Program-made: the position numbers and the translations under genes
Notes under the pieces: model-generated
Database searches by the model: none
The model's input: the letters and a program-made list of their open reading frames with translations, nothing else
What the model was told of the DNA's origin: nothing
NCBI GenBank assembly: GCA_019454915.1
Contig: JACFNM010000019.1
Span: 1 to 23,158, forward strand
Source: Chitinophagaceae bacterium
GTDB taxonomy: Bacteria > Bacteroidota > Bacteroidia > Chitinophagales > Chitinophagaceae
DNA: 23,158 nucleotides
Reading direction: 5' to 3'
In this document: one piece after another, positions 8,960-17,294 of the stretch
Position numbering within the stretch: the first letter of the stretch is position 1
How the letters are laid out: each line of letters opens with the position of its first letter

Positions 8960-10318
8960 TTAGCTCATCCTTATCCGTATTGATCTGAACCAATGCTGCT
9001 CAGACTGAAAGAAAGTTTGCCGTCCGGATACTTCAAACCCGGTTCCTTTACACACTAAGACATTTCCGCCGGCTGTAGAATGAATTTGTAAAGAAAACAT
9101 ATCTCTCAAAACCGGACCTTGGCTCCTTTCCCCGGCTACAAAAACCCAGGGTTGAATGTCATTGGAGGCGAAGAATGTTTTCCCTGTTCTGTTGCCAGAC
9201 TCGTTAAGATATATTCCCTATACCGGATCAAACCAGTAATGAGGCAGGTTCTCAGGAATGTTTTTTATAGAAATTTTTCCGCCGCGATCCATATAAGAAA
9301 TATAGAATACTTCTTCTTTAACCAATAGCGGATGGCTATTCCCTGTCAAATCCCACCGATTCTCCATACCCTGAAAATCGAGCCAGTCTGCATCCTGATG
9401 TTTTTTATTAAAATGCAGACAATACTGTGCCAGACTACTGTCATTTTTTGCCCAGGTAGTCAAATAATCATCGACCGGATTATAATGTAAACCGGTAGGT
9501 TGCTGATAGGCATCTCATTTTCCCAGCATTTCTCCGGATATTGATCCACCGATGGGCAAGTGGTGCAAAAACAGGCAATATTTCATGCTCTTGTAAAATA
9601 AGCGTCAGAGAGTGCAACGTGTTGAAATAAACGGGGTTCAGTTGATTTATATGGCCTTCCCGAATATCGTAAAATCCTCTGGCAAAACCTTCAACCCTAT
9701 TTCTTGCGTCCGGTCCTTCAGCATCCCTATCCGGTTAAACGGCTATCAACAGCGCCGTGTTTTATCCTTTTTCTGTCTGTCAGCCGCATAAATGCCAGCC
9801 TGTTCTGTAGGAGCCCGATAAGGCAAAGGCCAGTGAGTATCTCCAACGAATAACATAGATGTGCCGGTGGCATATACAATATTTCTCTCGCGGGGTGACA
9901 TGTGCAATAACCCGTGTTCTATTAATTTATTATCACCTTCATATGCAACAGAAAATAACTCTCCGGAATTTTGCAACTCCTCATCCTCAACAGATGAATA
10001 ACTTTTCCACATCCATTTCTGTCCCTTATGCGGACGCGCAAAACGAATCTTACATGCTTTTTCTCGAACCCCAAATGCAGGCCTTACCAAACTATCTCCG
10101 TTTTCATTTACAAACCACGCCCAAACATCCTGATCAGTATAAGGATTCGGATAATCCTTATCTGCAGTAATCACAATTACGTGACTCGTCCATTGCTGAA
10201 CCTTTTCCGTTTGCTTGTTGCCGGTGGTACAAGCAAAGATCGTAATTACCATAAAGCCGATTACTGCATTTCGCAGGAGTACTGGCAGGCTTTGTGTTAT
10301 ATCTATTTTTTCGTTCAT
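8960..10318 (-). pseudogene. Broken DUF5060/DUF4038 glycoside hydrolase (lipoprotein)
   Basis: Three remnants in two frames form one decayed gene. Segment A (9746-10318) begins at ATG with a lipobox (VITIFAC), a DUF5060-like beta domain and the start of a DUF4038-like barrel (LFVGDTHWPL, then AADRQKK). Restoring one base in the A-run 9768-9772 moves into segment B (about 9490-9765), which reads NTALLIAV, then DRDAEGPDARNRVEGFARGF and NPVYFNTLHSL, with TAA stops at 9762-9764 and 9735-9737. A second shift near 9560 returns to segment C, which has TGA 9515-9517, QQPTGLHYNP, HQDADWLDFQ, then YISYMDRGGKISI, TAG 9218-9220 and a readable tail to TAA 8960-8962. Compared with intact relatives as I recall them, much of the catalytic barrel is missing around the B/C join and after WLDFQ. 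Relatives include apiosidase-like GH140 enzymes with a C-terminal 'collagen-binding' beta domain. Confidence 0.8.
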
Positions 10319-10398
10319 TATACCGTTAGAACGAAAACATCCTCAAGGTCCATAAGATGAGAATTAACCTAAATCAAAGCCTGAATATCCGAAAAATC

Positions 10399-11898
10399 CT
10401 ACGATTTCCTTTTAAGGTACAATACGGCATCCATGGAAGTTGGTGATTCTATCCTCACAAAATATCCACCCTGTATGGCTTTCGGTGCTTTGATGGTTCT
10501 GTTTAAAGATGGGATAAACCACTCCATACTCATTTCTCCAGCGACAGCGGATAAATCCACAGTAGCTACATTAGTGAAATGGGGAAAATACACCAGGTAC
10601 TCTTCCCCGGGATAAGCCAGGCAGAATCTTGTAGTACTCAGGTCATTCCGGGGCTTCATATTTTTCAGATCAACACGCTTTGCCCAATTGTTTATATATC
10701 CCATATTATCCCTTAACGGCTCATAGTCGGGAAAGTCTTTGTCAACTTTAGAAATCCTGCCGGTTACAAATGCCCAATCCATTTCTTCGTTTGTTAGCTC
10801 ACCGGTTAGTGGTTTCCACGAATCCATAAAGATGGGATTCAATCCACGCATAAAGCTTTTCCATGCCCATACATAATGGCCGCCGTAGCCCCATAGATGA
10901 TCAGTGTCAATGATGCAAACCTTATTGGCTTTTGGGGTAGGCGGATCATTACCATAGTCATCAACAAAAGAAGAACCCGGTACAGCCCAGACCATAGGCT
11001 GCCAGCAGGGGGAAACATAATCGGCCGGACTATCCCATAAAATCTGGTTGTGCATGGGAGGAGCTATTCTATTGCCCAATCCCACTACATGTTGTTTGGG
11101 CATATTCTTTTCCACTCCTTTGATATAGGTGATCATGTGGTAGCACCATTCTGTCGTCCCGCCTTCATTGATAATTTCGTACAATACATTATCCAAATCA
11201 TTTACCGTTTCAATCACCTTTTTTACATAAGCTTCCTGTCTTGCCAATACCTCTTTATTATCCATACTATGCAAAGTAGCCGTTCCCTCCTTGTCTGTGC
11301 CTTTTTCTTTTACGTCTACCCCATTCACATTATTTTTTTTGTTATAGGGATGCGAATCAAAAGGATCCGTTCCTTTAATTCCCAACTTGTTCACGCTCCA
11401 GCCCTGAAACAACATAATTGAAACATAAATACCTCTCTTACCGGCGTCAATTACCCTTTCTCTGAGTCGCTTAAAATAATCTTCATTCCATTTATTAAGG
11501 TCAAATTTAGATTTGCCATCATTGGCTTTACCTATACCGCTTCGCAGATATGGCAACGGTTCTATGGTAACAGGCATAACGCTCCAGGCTGTGCCGGAGG
11601 AATGTTCCCACACCCATAACCGGATGTAATTATGATGCTTCGTTTCCATCATATCCAGGTAAGCCTTCCAATCCAACTTGGGGAGATTCTCCTCTGAATA
11701 CATATCCTGAAAATTTTCCCAGGTATGTGATCCTGTTAACAAAATAGCCTCACCTGAATTGTCTGTGAAATAATTAGGATTTTTCTCTGAATGTCTTAGT
11801 GGCCCATTGATGAGTGGTGATAATTGTACACCTGTTTGGCAAAGAGAAATGAGCGGATAAGCAATAATTAATGCAATAAAAAATTGTCTTTTCATCAT
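10399..11898 (-). CDS. Secreted glycoside-hydrolase-like protein (TIM barrel, DUF4038/DUF6298-like)
   Basis: A signal peptide (MMKRQFFIALIIAYPLISLC) precedes a 499-residue protein that resembles putative cellulase or 'collagen-binding domain' proteins of Bacteroidota. Visible features are LLTGSHTWENFQD (residues 53-65), typical of this group, and RLWVWEHSSGTAWS (93-106). There is also YEIINEGG (240-247), whose NE pair at 244-245 fits a clan-A catalytic acid/base. A later IIDTDHLWG (329-337), near the end of the barrel, may hold further active-site residues. From about residue 425 a beta domain follows (RFCLAYPGEEYLVYFPHF), as in the C-terminal domain of GH140-like enzymes. It lies 35 bases after the ricin-type lipoprotein and 80 bases before the DUF4038 pseudogene, so the three look like one operon for plant or microbial polysaccharides. 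The substrate is unknown. It ends in TAG. Confidence 0.8.
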   Translation of the reverse strand: MMKRQFFIALIIAYPLISLCQTGVQLSPLINGPLRHSEKNPNYFTDNSGEAILLTGSHTWENFQDMYSEENLPKLDWKAYLDMMETKHHNYIRLWVWEHSSGTAWSVMPVTIEPLPYLRSGIGKANDGKSKFDLNKWNEDYFKRLRERVIDAGKRGIYVSIMLFQGWSVNKLGIKGTDPFDSHPYNKKNNVNGVDVKEKGTDKEGTATLHSMDNKEVLARQEAYVKKVIETVNDLDNVLYEIINEGGTTEWCYHMITYIKGVEKNMPKQHVVGLGNRIAPPMHNQILWDSPADYVSPCWQPMVWAVPGSSFVDDYGNDPPTPKANKVCIIDTDHLWGYGGHYVWAWKSFMRGLNPIFMDSWKPLTGELTNEEMDWAFVTGRISKVDKDFPDYEPLRDNMGYINNWAKRVDLKNMKPRNDLSTTRFCLAYPGEEYLVYFPHFTNVATVDLSAVAGEMSMEWFIPSLNRTIKAPKAIQGGYFVRIESPTSMDAVLYLKRKS

Positions 11899-11933
11899 AA
11901 GGTTGCTCTCGTTCAGTTATTCAATGTATAATT

Positions 11934-12845
11934 TTATTCTGTTACCGGAATAAGCTTCCAATATTGATTATCTCCTCCATCATTACAATCATAGGTCATA
12001 ACATTAGCTCCATCATACGATGCAGCATCACGTACATCCATACAAAAACCGGAATCCACATTACGAAACTTAATCCACCCCTCTCCTGTCTCATCAAGAC
12101 GCCATAAAGACTTTTTTGAAGTTTTATCGGGTGATTGATGTACATTATCTTTCAATGATTCTTTTCCATCAGATTCCTGAAGATACATTTCGGAAAATTT
12201 GTTTTGGATTAAATAGCTTCCATCATCATTTTTATTTAGGATCCATATTTGTTCCTCCCTGCCTGAAAAAGCCCATTGGCTAATATTAGCTCCTGCCACG
12301 TTTAGAGCAGGTGTAACCGATAAGAACTTATTGTTTAAAGCACTCATGATTATATAATATTCTCCTGTTCTATGTACTACCCATCTTTGATTTGGGTTCC
12401 CTTCTTTTGACCAGGTTAAAATCACTGCAAAATCAGCTGTGTCCGATTCAGAAATATCTAAACAATATCCTGGTTTAGAAACAGGTTCTAAATAAACAGA
12501 TTCATCGTTGAGAGGAGAAAGTATGAATTGCTGTCTCAATTCTGAGCTGTCCGACTGTGTTACATATGGAAATACGTGATCGCCGGTTGCCGGCAATTCA
12601 ATGGCTTCGCCGGTTACAACCGAGATAATCTGTACGACGGAATCGGTCAGGTTTTTGATTTGCCAGGTATATCCTGCGTTGGTAGTATCTCCGATTGTTT
12701 GGAGTGGACGATTGAAACTCAATGTCAGCGATTTCCCGCTATGTTTCGCTTCTATTCTGTAATAGACATTATCGGTACTCCCGGAGCCCGGATTGCAAGA
12801 AACCAGAACCCAAGCAACCATTGAAAAAAATGAAAGGAGTCTCAT
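11934..12845 (-). CDS. Ricin-type beta-trefoil lectin lipoprotein
   Basis: The start ATG 12845 gives MRLLSFFSMVAWVLVSC, a lipoprotein signal with lipobox Cys near residue 17; an in-frame TTG at 12866 is less likely. The mature protein has a beta-rich first part and then a ricin B-like region with QxW repeats: NQRW, EQIW, LW in KKSLWRL, and NQYW near the C-terminus. The motif FCMDVRDAASYDGANV before the last repeat is typical of a carbohydrate-binding trefoil subdomain. The protein is probably anchored in the outer membrane and binds glycans. No catalytic domain is attached. It is the first gene of a cluster with the hydrolase at 10399-11898 and the pseudogene, suggesting that it helps hold a polysaccharide target. 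No TAnnTTTG box was found upstream. Confidence 0.85.
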   Translation of the reverse strand: MRLLSFFSMVAWVLVSCNPGSGSTDNVYYRIEAKHSGKSLTLSFNRPLQTIGDTTNAGYTWQIKNLTDSVVQIISVVTGEAIELPATGDHVFPYVTQSDSSELRQQFILSPLNDESVYLEPVSKPGYCLDISESDTADFAVILTWSKEGNPNQRWVVHRTGEYYIIMSALNNKFLSVTPALNVAGANISQWAFSGREEQIWILNKNDDGSYLIQNKFSEMYLQESDGKESLKDNVHQSPDKTSKKSLWRLDETGEGWIKFRNVDSGFCMDVRDAASYDGANVMTYDCNDGGDNQYWKLIPVTE

Positions 12846-12963
12846 ATTTTTATAATATTTAATCAAAAACCGACAAACATTCTGACAAAACTCAACTTAA
12901 CATAATAATCAGTCATTTGGAAATTGCCATTTTTTTCTGAAAAATATAAAAACTCTATAGATG

Positions 12964-12982
12964 GACAGGCTTAATGCCCGTC
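12964..12982 (-). terminator. Possible weak hairpin downstream of the MscS gene
   Basis: Read on the minus strand, GACGGGC, a five-base loop and GCCTGTC can form a 7-bp stem with one G-U pair. It lies in the 275-base gap (12846-13120) between the MscS gene and the lectin gene, where no coding region was seen. The T-rich run follows only about 11 bases later, so terminator activity is uncertain. Confidence 0.25.
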
Positions 12983-13120
12983 TTTTCCATTTCCTCATTC
13001 AATCAATACAGGTAAAAACAATCTCTTATCCACGATAACCGATAGACAGTTATGGATGACAATAAAAAGTTTCACAAATACAACTTTTATTTTCAAAACT
13101 TATTAGCTCCATATCCGGTT

Positions 13121-14143
13121 CTACTCCGGTTTATTTATAATTACATTCCTGACAGGGAATGGGATTTGAATACCAACTTCATCATATTTTTTCTTCACCC
13201 TTTTCATCAACTCATGTTTAAGCAAAAACTGCCCTCCAAAAGTCTTCGATCTGAGAAACATCTTGAGATCAACGCTGCTGTCTCCGAACTGTTGAAAACG
13301 GACAAAAGGTTGAAAATCCTTATCGCACTCCGGGTACAGTTCCTGCATTTCTTTGAGTACCTCTATTGTTATTTTTTCTACTTCTTCCAGATTGCTGTTA
13401 TAATCTACTCCTACGGCAATATTAAACACCACCTCCTTTTCAGGATGAAAATAATTTGACAGGATAGCGCTGGCCACCTTAGAGTTGGGGATGATAATGG
13501 AATTGTTATCGGCTGATTTCAAAGTAGTATATCTCCAGCTGATATCGTCCACAAAACCTTCCTGTCCTGAATCCAGTTTTATAAAATCACCCGGATTGAT
13601 TTTTCGTGTTGAAATAATCTGAATACCGGCAAACAGGTTTGATAAAGTATCCTGCAACGCCAGGGCTACGGCCAGACCACCAACACCTAAAGCCGTAAGA
13701 ACCGGCGTAATGGAAATCCCCAGGGACTGGAGTATGACTAAAACCCCTACGCAATAGATAATGACCTTAATAATATTACCAACAATAGAAGAAGAGCTGT
13801 TTATATTATCTCCATGGGCATTGCGGACCCTGGTCATTCCCGAGAGAACATTAGCGATAATAGCGGTAAACGAAAAGACGTAAAAAATCAACAGTCCATT
13901 TTGTAACCAATGATGGTATTTAGCATCCATCTTCACATGTTCCCAGCCCCAGTAAACACCCAACGCCAGAAACCAGGGAATTACCCACTTGCCGGTATTC
14001 TCGAAGATCAGGTCATCGGCCGTCCATTTCGTACGGGACGCGGCTTTCCTAAAAATCGGGGAAATCACCTTTCTGACAAAAAAACCAATGACAAAACCAC
14101 CGGCTACAAAAAGGGAGAAATAAAGTAATTCATCAAAATTCAT
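13121..14143 (-). CDS. Small-conductance mechanosensitive channel, MscS family
   Basis: Inner-membrane channel that opens under membrane tension to release solutes during osmotic downshock. The 340-residue protein has three or four N-terminal hydrophobic segments (about residues 5-25, 52-68, 82-105 and 122-142). The pore helix and MscS signature follow: VLTALGVGGLAVALALQDTL, then SNLFAGIQI. The beta domain is recognisable from INPGDFIKLDSGQEGFVDDI and IIIPNSKVASAILSNY, followed by the alpha/beta C-terminal domain. It is longer than E. coli MscS (286) because of the extra N-terminal membrane segments. ATG 14141-14143 is the clear start, with a TAnnTTTG box 43 bases upstream. It appears to be a single-gene unit unrelated in function to its neighbours. 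Confidence 0.93.
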   Translation of the reverse strand: MNFDELLYFSLFVAGGFVIGFFVRKVISPIFRKAASRTKWTADDLIFENTGKWVIPWFLALGVYWGWEHVKMDAKYHHWLQNGLLIFYVFSFTAIIANVLSGMTRVRNAHGDNINSSSSIVGNIIKVIIYCVGVLVILQSLGISITPVLTALGVGGLAVALALQDTLSNLFAGIQIISTRKINPGDFIKLDSGQEGFVDDISWRYTTLKSADNNSIIIPNSKVASAILSNYFHPEKEVVFNIAVGVDYNSNLEEVEKITIEVLKEMQELYPECDKDFQPFVRFQQFGDSSVDLKMFLRSKTFGGQFLLKHELMKRVKKKYDEVGIQIPFPVRNVIINKPE

Positions 14144-14186
14144 CGGTATATTAATTTATGCATGCACAAGTCAGCTAATTTTCCTG

Positions 14187-14194
14187 CAAACTTA
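14187..14194 (-). promoter_or_regulatory. Bacteroidota-type -7 promoter box upstream of the MscS gene
   Basis: On the minus strand the octamer reads TAAGTTTG, a full match to TAnnTTTG, 43 bases before the MscS ATG. No clear -33 element was found at the expected distance. It lies in the 114-base gap after the TonB receptor gene, so MscS transcription can be independent of the copper-type cluster. Confidence 0.4.
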
Positions 14195-14257
14195 TCTAAC
14201 TTACAAGATAATATATTTCAATATCTCATCTTCTCGCTCCCCGTCAATTTTTTATTC

Positions 14258-16282
14258 CTAAAATCGTATAGTTGCGTGGATCTCTATATTCCTGCCCGGC
14301 CGCGGAATTTTTAAAATATCAAGATGTTCATAATAATAACTATCAAAAATATTCAGAACGCGCAGATTAAGATCAAGGTCAACCGGTTTAATTTTAACGG
14401 TCTTTCCTATTCCCGTATTCATAATAAAGAAAGCTTTACTGGGTAACTCTCCGTAACCTTCATAACTTACGCGATTCTGAGCTGCAGAATAAACCGGCGT
14501 TGCATCAAAACGATATCCTTTCACTATAACGCTTATCGTACTCTCCGATCTGAACGGAGCAATCAGTGGCAGTGGACGGCGTTTCACATCTTGTCCGCGA
14601 TTGTAAGTATTGGTACTTTTAACCTGTAAGAACGAGAGTGGCTTGACCAACACTGTAGCCTCAGCTCCGTATAAAACTGCCGACGAAATATTGCTGTACT
14701 GCTTCACTCCATACGCACCAGTTGTCATTACGCTATAATCCGCTAATGGATGTCCCGCAATATAATTATTGAACAGATAAGCAAATACCTGTCCCTCCAT
14801 TGTAATCACCTTCTTTTGGAATCTTGCTCCTGTCCCCAGATTCCAGGAAGATTCATTTTTCAGTTCCGGATTGCCGATATAATCATATCCGTCCATCCGG
14901 TTAAATAAATAGAACCCATATAACTCCTGCAAAGTAGCGCTGCGCATACCTTTGGCGATGTTCGTATAAACCATCCATCTGTCACTGAACCTATATTGTC
15001 CGTTTACATAAGCATTCAATAACAAATGGCTGCGGTTCAGACTCCCCTGATGTATTCCCGACAACAATTGTTTACCTTCTGCGCTATAGATGGAAGAACC
15101 GGAATACTCGGTTCTCACTCCCATAATAAGTTCAATCTTAGGCGAAACTTCACTTTTGTTGGAGACATCGAGCCCGATAACATCCCGGCAGGCATCCGGA
15201 ATAGTCAGCATAAACATCGGTGCAGCATTTTCAGGATACATGGTCATTTCTGCATGCAACCTGTTGCTGTATCCATTCAGCCGTGTTGTAAGGTGATTGC
15301 GACTATCCAGGCCCCATTTCGCTTCTGAATAAAAACCAACAGTCTGTGAAGTTCCGGGCATATCCATGTGAACGGGTACCTGGTCTTTGGGCCTTTTGGT
15401 ATCATCCATTGCATGATTGATGATATTATAATACCACCTGGTCTCCCAGCTATGCAAGCGGTCGTTATCAGGTTTATACTGATAAGTGAGTGACCCTATT
15501 TTTGCTTTGGCAAAAGCCACATCCATAAGTAATGCCGGGTAGCCTATATCCCATCCTTCATCCTGAATATAATCTGCATAAAGATGATGTCTCGGCGCCA
15601 ACTGATATACAGCCCCAATGCCTCCGTTCCATTTCGAGTACTGAGAAAATGAAACCTCCTTTCCTCCTCCCGCAGTATAATTACCTGCCCGACGAAAAAT
15701 ACCATTGCCCCGGACAGCGAATCGCTTATCGCTATATTCCAGGGCAGCAAGCGTCTGAAACGAGTGAGCATTGGTTTCATAACCCACTCCGGCCAAGCCT
15801 GTTATTTTTTGCTCGTTATCCAATCTGGGCTGCTTCAGTTTAAAATTGAATCCCCCGCCAATAGTACTTCCATAAGTCTGGTTATTTGCGCCATAGCTCA
15901 CGGCTATACTTTGCAGGTTGTTAGGTTCTATATAAGAGCTGGCAGGATCCATACGGTCTGTGCATGCTCCAAAAATCGCCATACCGGATATCGTAACATT
16001 AATCTGACCAGCGTTCAGTCCGCGAACGGTAGGCTCCCACGCATAGCCTCCTCTTCTGATCATATTCACTCCTGCTATACTCTCCAATAACTGGTCAGTA
16101 GATATCTGCAGATCGGCGCCTTGTCTTTTTTCTTTAGTGTTTCGTAATCTGGTATCTGATTGTACAACTACCTCGTGCAGGGTGATACTTTTTTTTGACA
16201 GAGAATCTTCTTGTCCCCGGCTCTTCAAACCAATCAAATTAAACAGCAAAACCGCAGCCCCAATGATTAACTTCATCCGCAT
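14258..16282 (-). CDS. TonB-dependent receptor, OprC/NosA-like (probable copper receptor)
   Basis: Outer-membrane 22-strand receptor powered by TonB. The signal peptide covers about residues 1-23 and the plug about 30-150 (GGYAWEPTVRGLNAGQIN, then NQTYGSTIGGGFNF). The barrel ends with Phe in HATIRF. The plug carries Cys107-x3-Met111 in FGACTDRMDP, and an extracellular-loop region carries His290-x-Met292 in NHAMDD. As I recall the OprC structure, copper is bound by a CxxxM plus HxM pair (C143, M147, H323, M325). The spacing here, 179 residues from Met111 to His290, is nearly the same as OprC's 176. A second cluster, VHMDMPG, follows. At 674 residues, with no carboxypeptidase-like N-terminal domain, it differs from SusC-type receptors. 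It lies 41 bases after the Met/His-rich lipoprotein gene, which supports copper. Substrate assignment is inference from motif and context. Confidence 0.85.
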   Translation of the reverse strand: MRMKLIIGAAVLLFNLIGLKSRGQEDSLSKKSITLHEVVVQSDTRLRNTKEKRQGADLQISTDQLLESIAGVNMIRRGGYAWEPTVRGLNAGQINVTISGMAIFGACTDRMDPASSYIEPNNLQSIAVSYGANNQTYGSTIGGGFNFKLKQPRLDNEQKITGLAGVGYETNAHSFQTLAALEYSDKRFAVRGNGIFRRAGNYTAGGGKEVSFSQYSKWNGGIGAVYQLAPRHHLYADYIQDEGWDIGYPALLMDVAFAKAKIGSLTYQYKPDNDRLHSWETRWYYNIINHAMDDTKRPKDQVPVHMDMPGTSQTVGFYSEAKWGLDSRNHLTTRLNGYSNRLHAEMTMYPENAAPMFMLTIPDACRDVIGLDVSNKSEVSPKIELIMGVRTEYSGSSIYSAEGKQLLSGIHQGSLNRSHLLLNAYVNGQYRFSDRWMVYTNIAKGMRSATLQELYGFYLFNRMDGYDYIGNPELKNESSWNLGTGARFQKKVITMEGQVFAYLFNNYIAGHPLADYSVMTTGAYGVKQYSNISSAVLYGAEATVLVKPLSFLQVKSTNTYNRGQDVKRRPLPLIAPFRSESTISVIVKGYRFDATPVYSAAQNRVSYEGYGELPSKAFFIMNTGIGKTVKIKPVDLDLNLRVLNIFDSYYYEHLDILKIPRPGRNIEIHATIRF

Positions 16283-16323
16283 AACATCAGTATTTTAAAT
16301 TTAGAATCAGGCACTGACCTTCT

Positions 16324-17106
16324 TTAAAACAATACGTCCACATAGGCATCATCTACAATGACCTCATTATTCTTCTTTAATTTAAAATGCAAACGCCAGT
16401 CGCCGGTCATGGTGTAATTCACCTTGCCTTTATAATGGCCGTTACCGATGGATATCGGGTTTGTATTATTAGGTGAACCGTGATCCATAGAAGGCATCTC
16501 CGGTTCAAACTCTATAGTAAATCCATCCTCTGCCGTAAATTCCATCATACTTAGTTGTTTGCTAATAAATATCTCCAGATCGTTCAAGCCCACTTGCCAC
16601 TTCGCCGGAGGTATAAGGGATACCACATATTTTTCTCCATCAGTTCCCAGATAAGATCCTGTACTTTTTTTGGAAGAAGTTGCTATAGTTAGCGGGAAAC
16701 TGATAGGTTTACCATTAACGCTTACATCTAACTGCCAACCATCCGTAGCTGAAGAAGGCATGGTAAAAACAACCGCTCCTTCATACAGGTTGATCTCATC
16801 ATTATACCGGGGATTTTCTTTAGGACTGCTATGCTTTTTTCCCATAGATACCATATCCATTACAGGTAAATAAGTTACCGATGCATTCTTGATTTCTTTA
16901 CTCTGTATATCCTTTAATGATATATATATTTTGGTATATCCGGTTTGCAGCGAGGTATTGTCTGACCATAGCGTGGCAGTCAAGCCGTCTTTCGTGATTT
17001 CGGCAATTTTTTGTTTATCGATGATATTGATATGTTGAACACTCTCTTTTTTACATGAGGAAATAATTATGGCAATCAATAGGAGAGATAAAATAATTCT
17101 ATTCAT
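16324..17106 (-). CDS. Lipoprotein with two YtkA/FixH-like repeats and Met/His clusters
   Basis: The ATG at 17106 starts a lipoprotein signal with lipobox ISSC (Cys18). The mature part seems to be an internal duplication of a YtkA-like beta-sandwich. Repeat 1 (about residues 40-140) contains MDMVSMGKKHSSP (Met83, Met85, Met88, His92), and repeat 2 (about 158-260) contains EMPSMDHGSPNN (Met204, Met207, His209). Both clusters sit at the same place in the fold, before a segment ending in a Trp (GWQLDVSV and DWRLHFKL). Met and His clusters of this kind commonly bind copper in the periplasm. The gene lies between the small Cys protein and the OprC-like receptor in one strand-wise cluster. A role in passing copper to or from the receptor is inferred. 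YtkA assignment is moderately sure; copper binding is unproven. Confidence 0.75.
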   Translation of the reverse strand: MNRIILSLLLIAIIISSCKKESVQHINIIDKQKIAEITKDGLTATLWSDNTSLQTGYTKIYISLKDIQSKEIKNASVTYLPVMDMVSMGKKHSSPKENPRYNDEINLYEGAVVFTMPSSATDGWQLDVSVNGKPISFPLTIATSSKKSTGSYLGTDGEKYVVSLIPPAKWQVGLNDLEIFISKQLSMMEFTAEDGFTIEFEPEMPSMDHGSPNNTNPISIGNGHYKGKVNYTMTGDWRLHFKLKKNNEVIVDDAYVDVLF

Positions 17107-17215
17107 TCTATTACTTTTTTAAATGAAAATTCGGAGTCTCTTCAGGAATCAAGACATGCTGTTAACAATAGTGAATGCAGCTGCGATAATAAGAGAGCAA
17201 AACCAAAAGAACAGT

Positions 17216-17241
17216 ATCGTATTTAGCAAAACAAATACGAT
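17216..17241. repeat. 9-bp perfect inverted repeat in the gap before the lipoprotein gene
   Basis: Arms ATCGTATTT (17216-17224) and AAATACGAT (17233-17241) are exact reverse complements around an 8-base loop. In minus-strand RNA this forms a hairpin within the 188-base stretch between the small Cys gene and the lipoprotein gene, followed by a U-rich run. An attenuator, processing site or operator role is possible but unproven. Confidence 0.5.
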
Positions 17242-17257
17242 TCAGTGGCTCACTCCT

Positions 17258-17273
17258 GTACTTTTCAAAGTAC
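17258..17273. repeat. 7-bp perfect inverted repeat near the end of the small Cys gene
   Basis: GTACTTT (17258-17264) and AAAGTAC (17267-17273) are exact reverse complements around TC. It lies 21 bases after the stop of the gene at 17295-17675 as read on the minus strand. As DNA it could be a protein-binding dyad; as RNA it could form a short hairpin. Confidence 0.4.
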
Positions 17274-17294
17274 CTTATCACTTATTTCGCTGCA

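Noticed and set aside
1871..9220. TAG as a recoded sense codon, since both the AsmA gene and the DUF4038 remnant contain in-frame TAG.
   Set aside because: Many intact genes here end at TAG (rnz, the MscS gene, the TonB receptor, the hydrolase), and the DUF4038 remnant also has TAA and TGA stops and frameshifts.
9218..9463. A small separate protein of 81 residues.
   Set aside because: It is the C-terminal remnant of the same broken DUF4038 gene and reads on in frame past the TAG to 8960.
9746..10318. A stand-alone 190-residue lipoprotein.
   Set aside because: Its C-terminus breaks off inside a DUF4038-like barrel after AADRQKK, and the family sequence continues in another frame just downstream, so it is a piece of the pseudogene.
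13052..13459. A 135-codon frame on the plus strand at the 3' end of the MscS gene.
   Set aside because: It is antisense to the well-supported MscS coding region, is biased to Phe, Tyr and Leu and shows no family motif.
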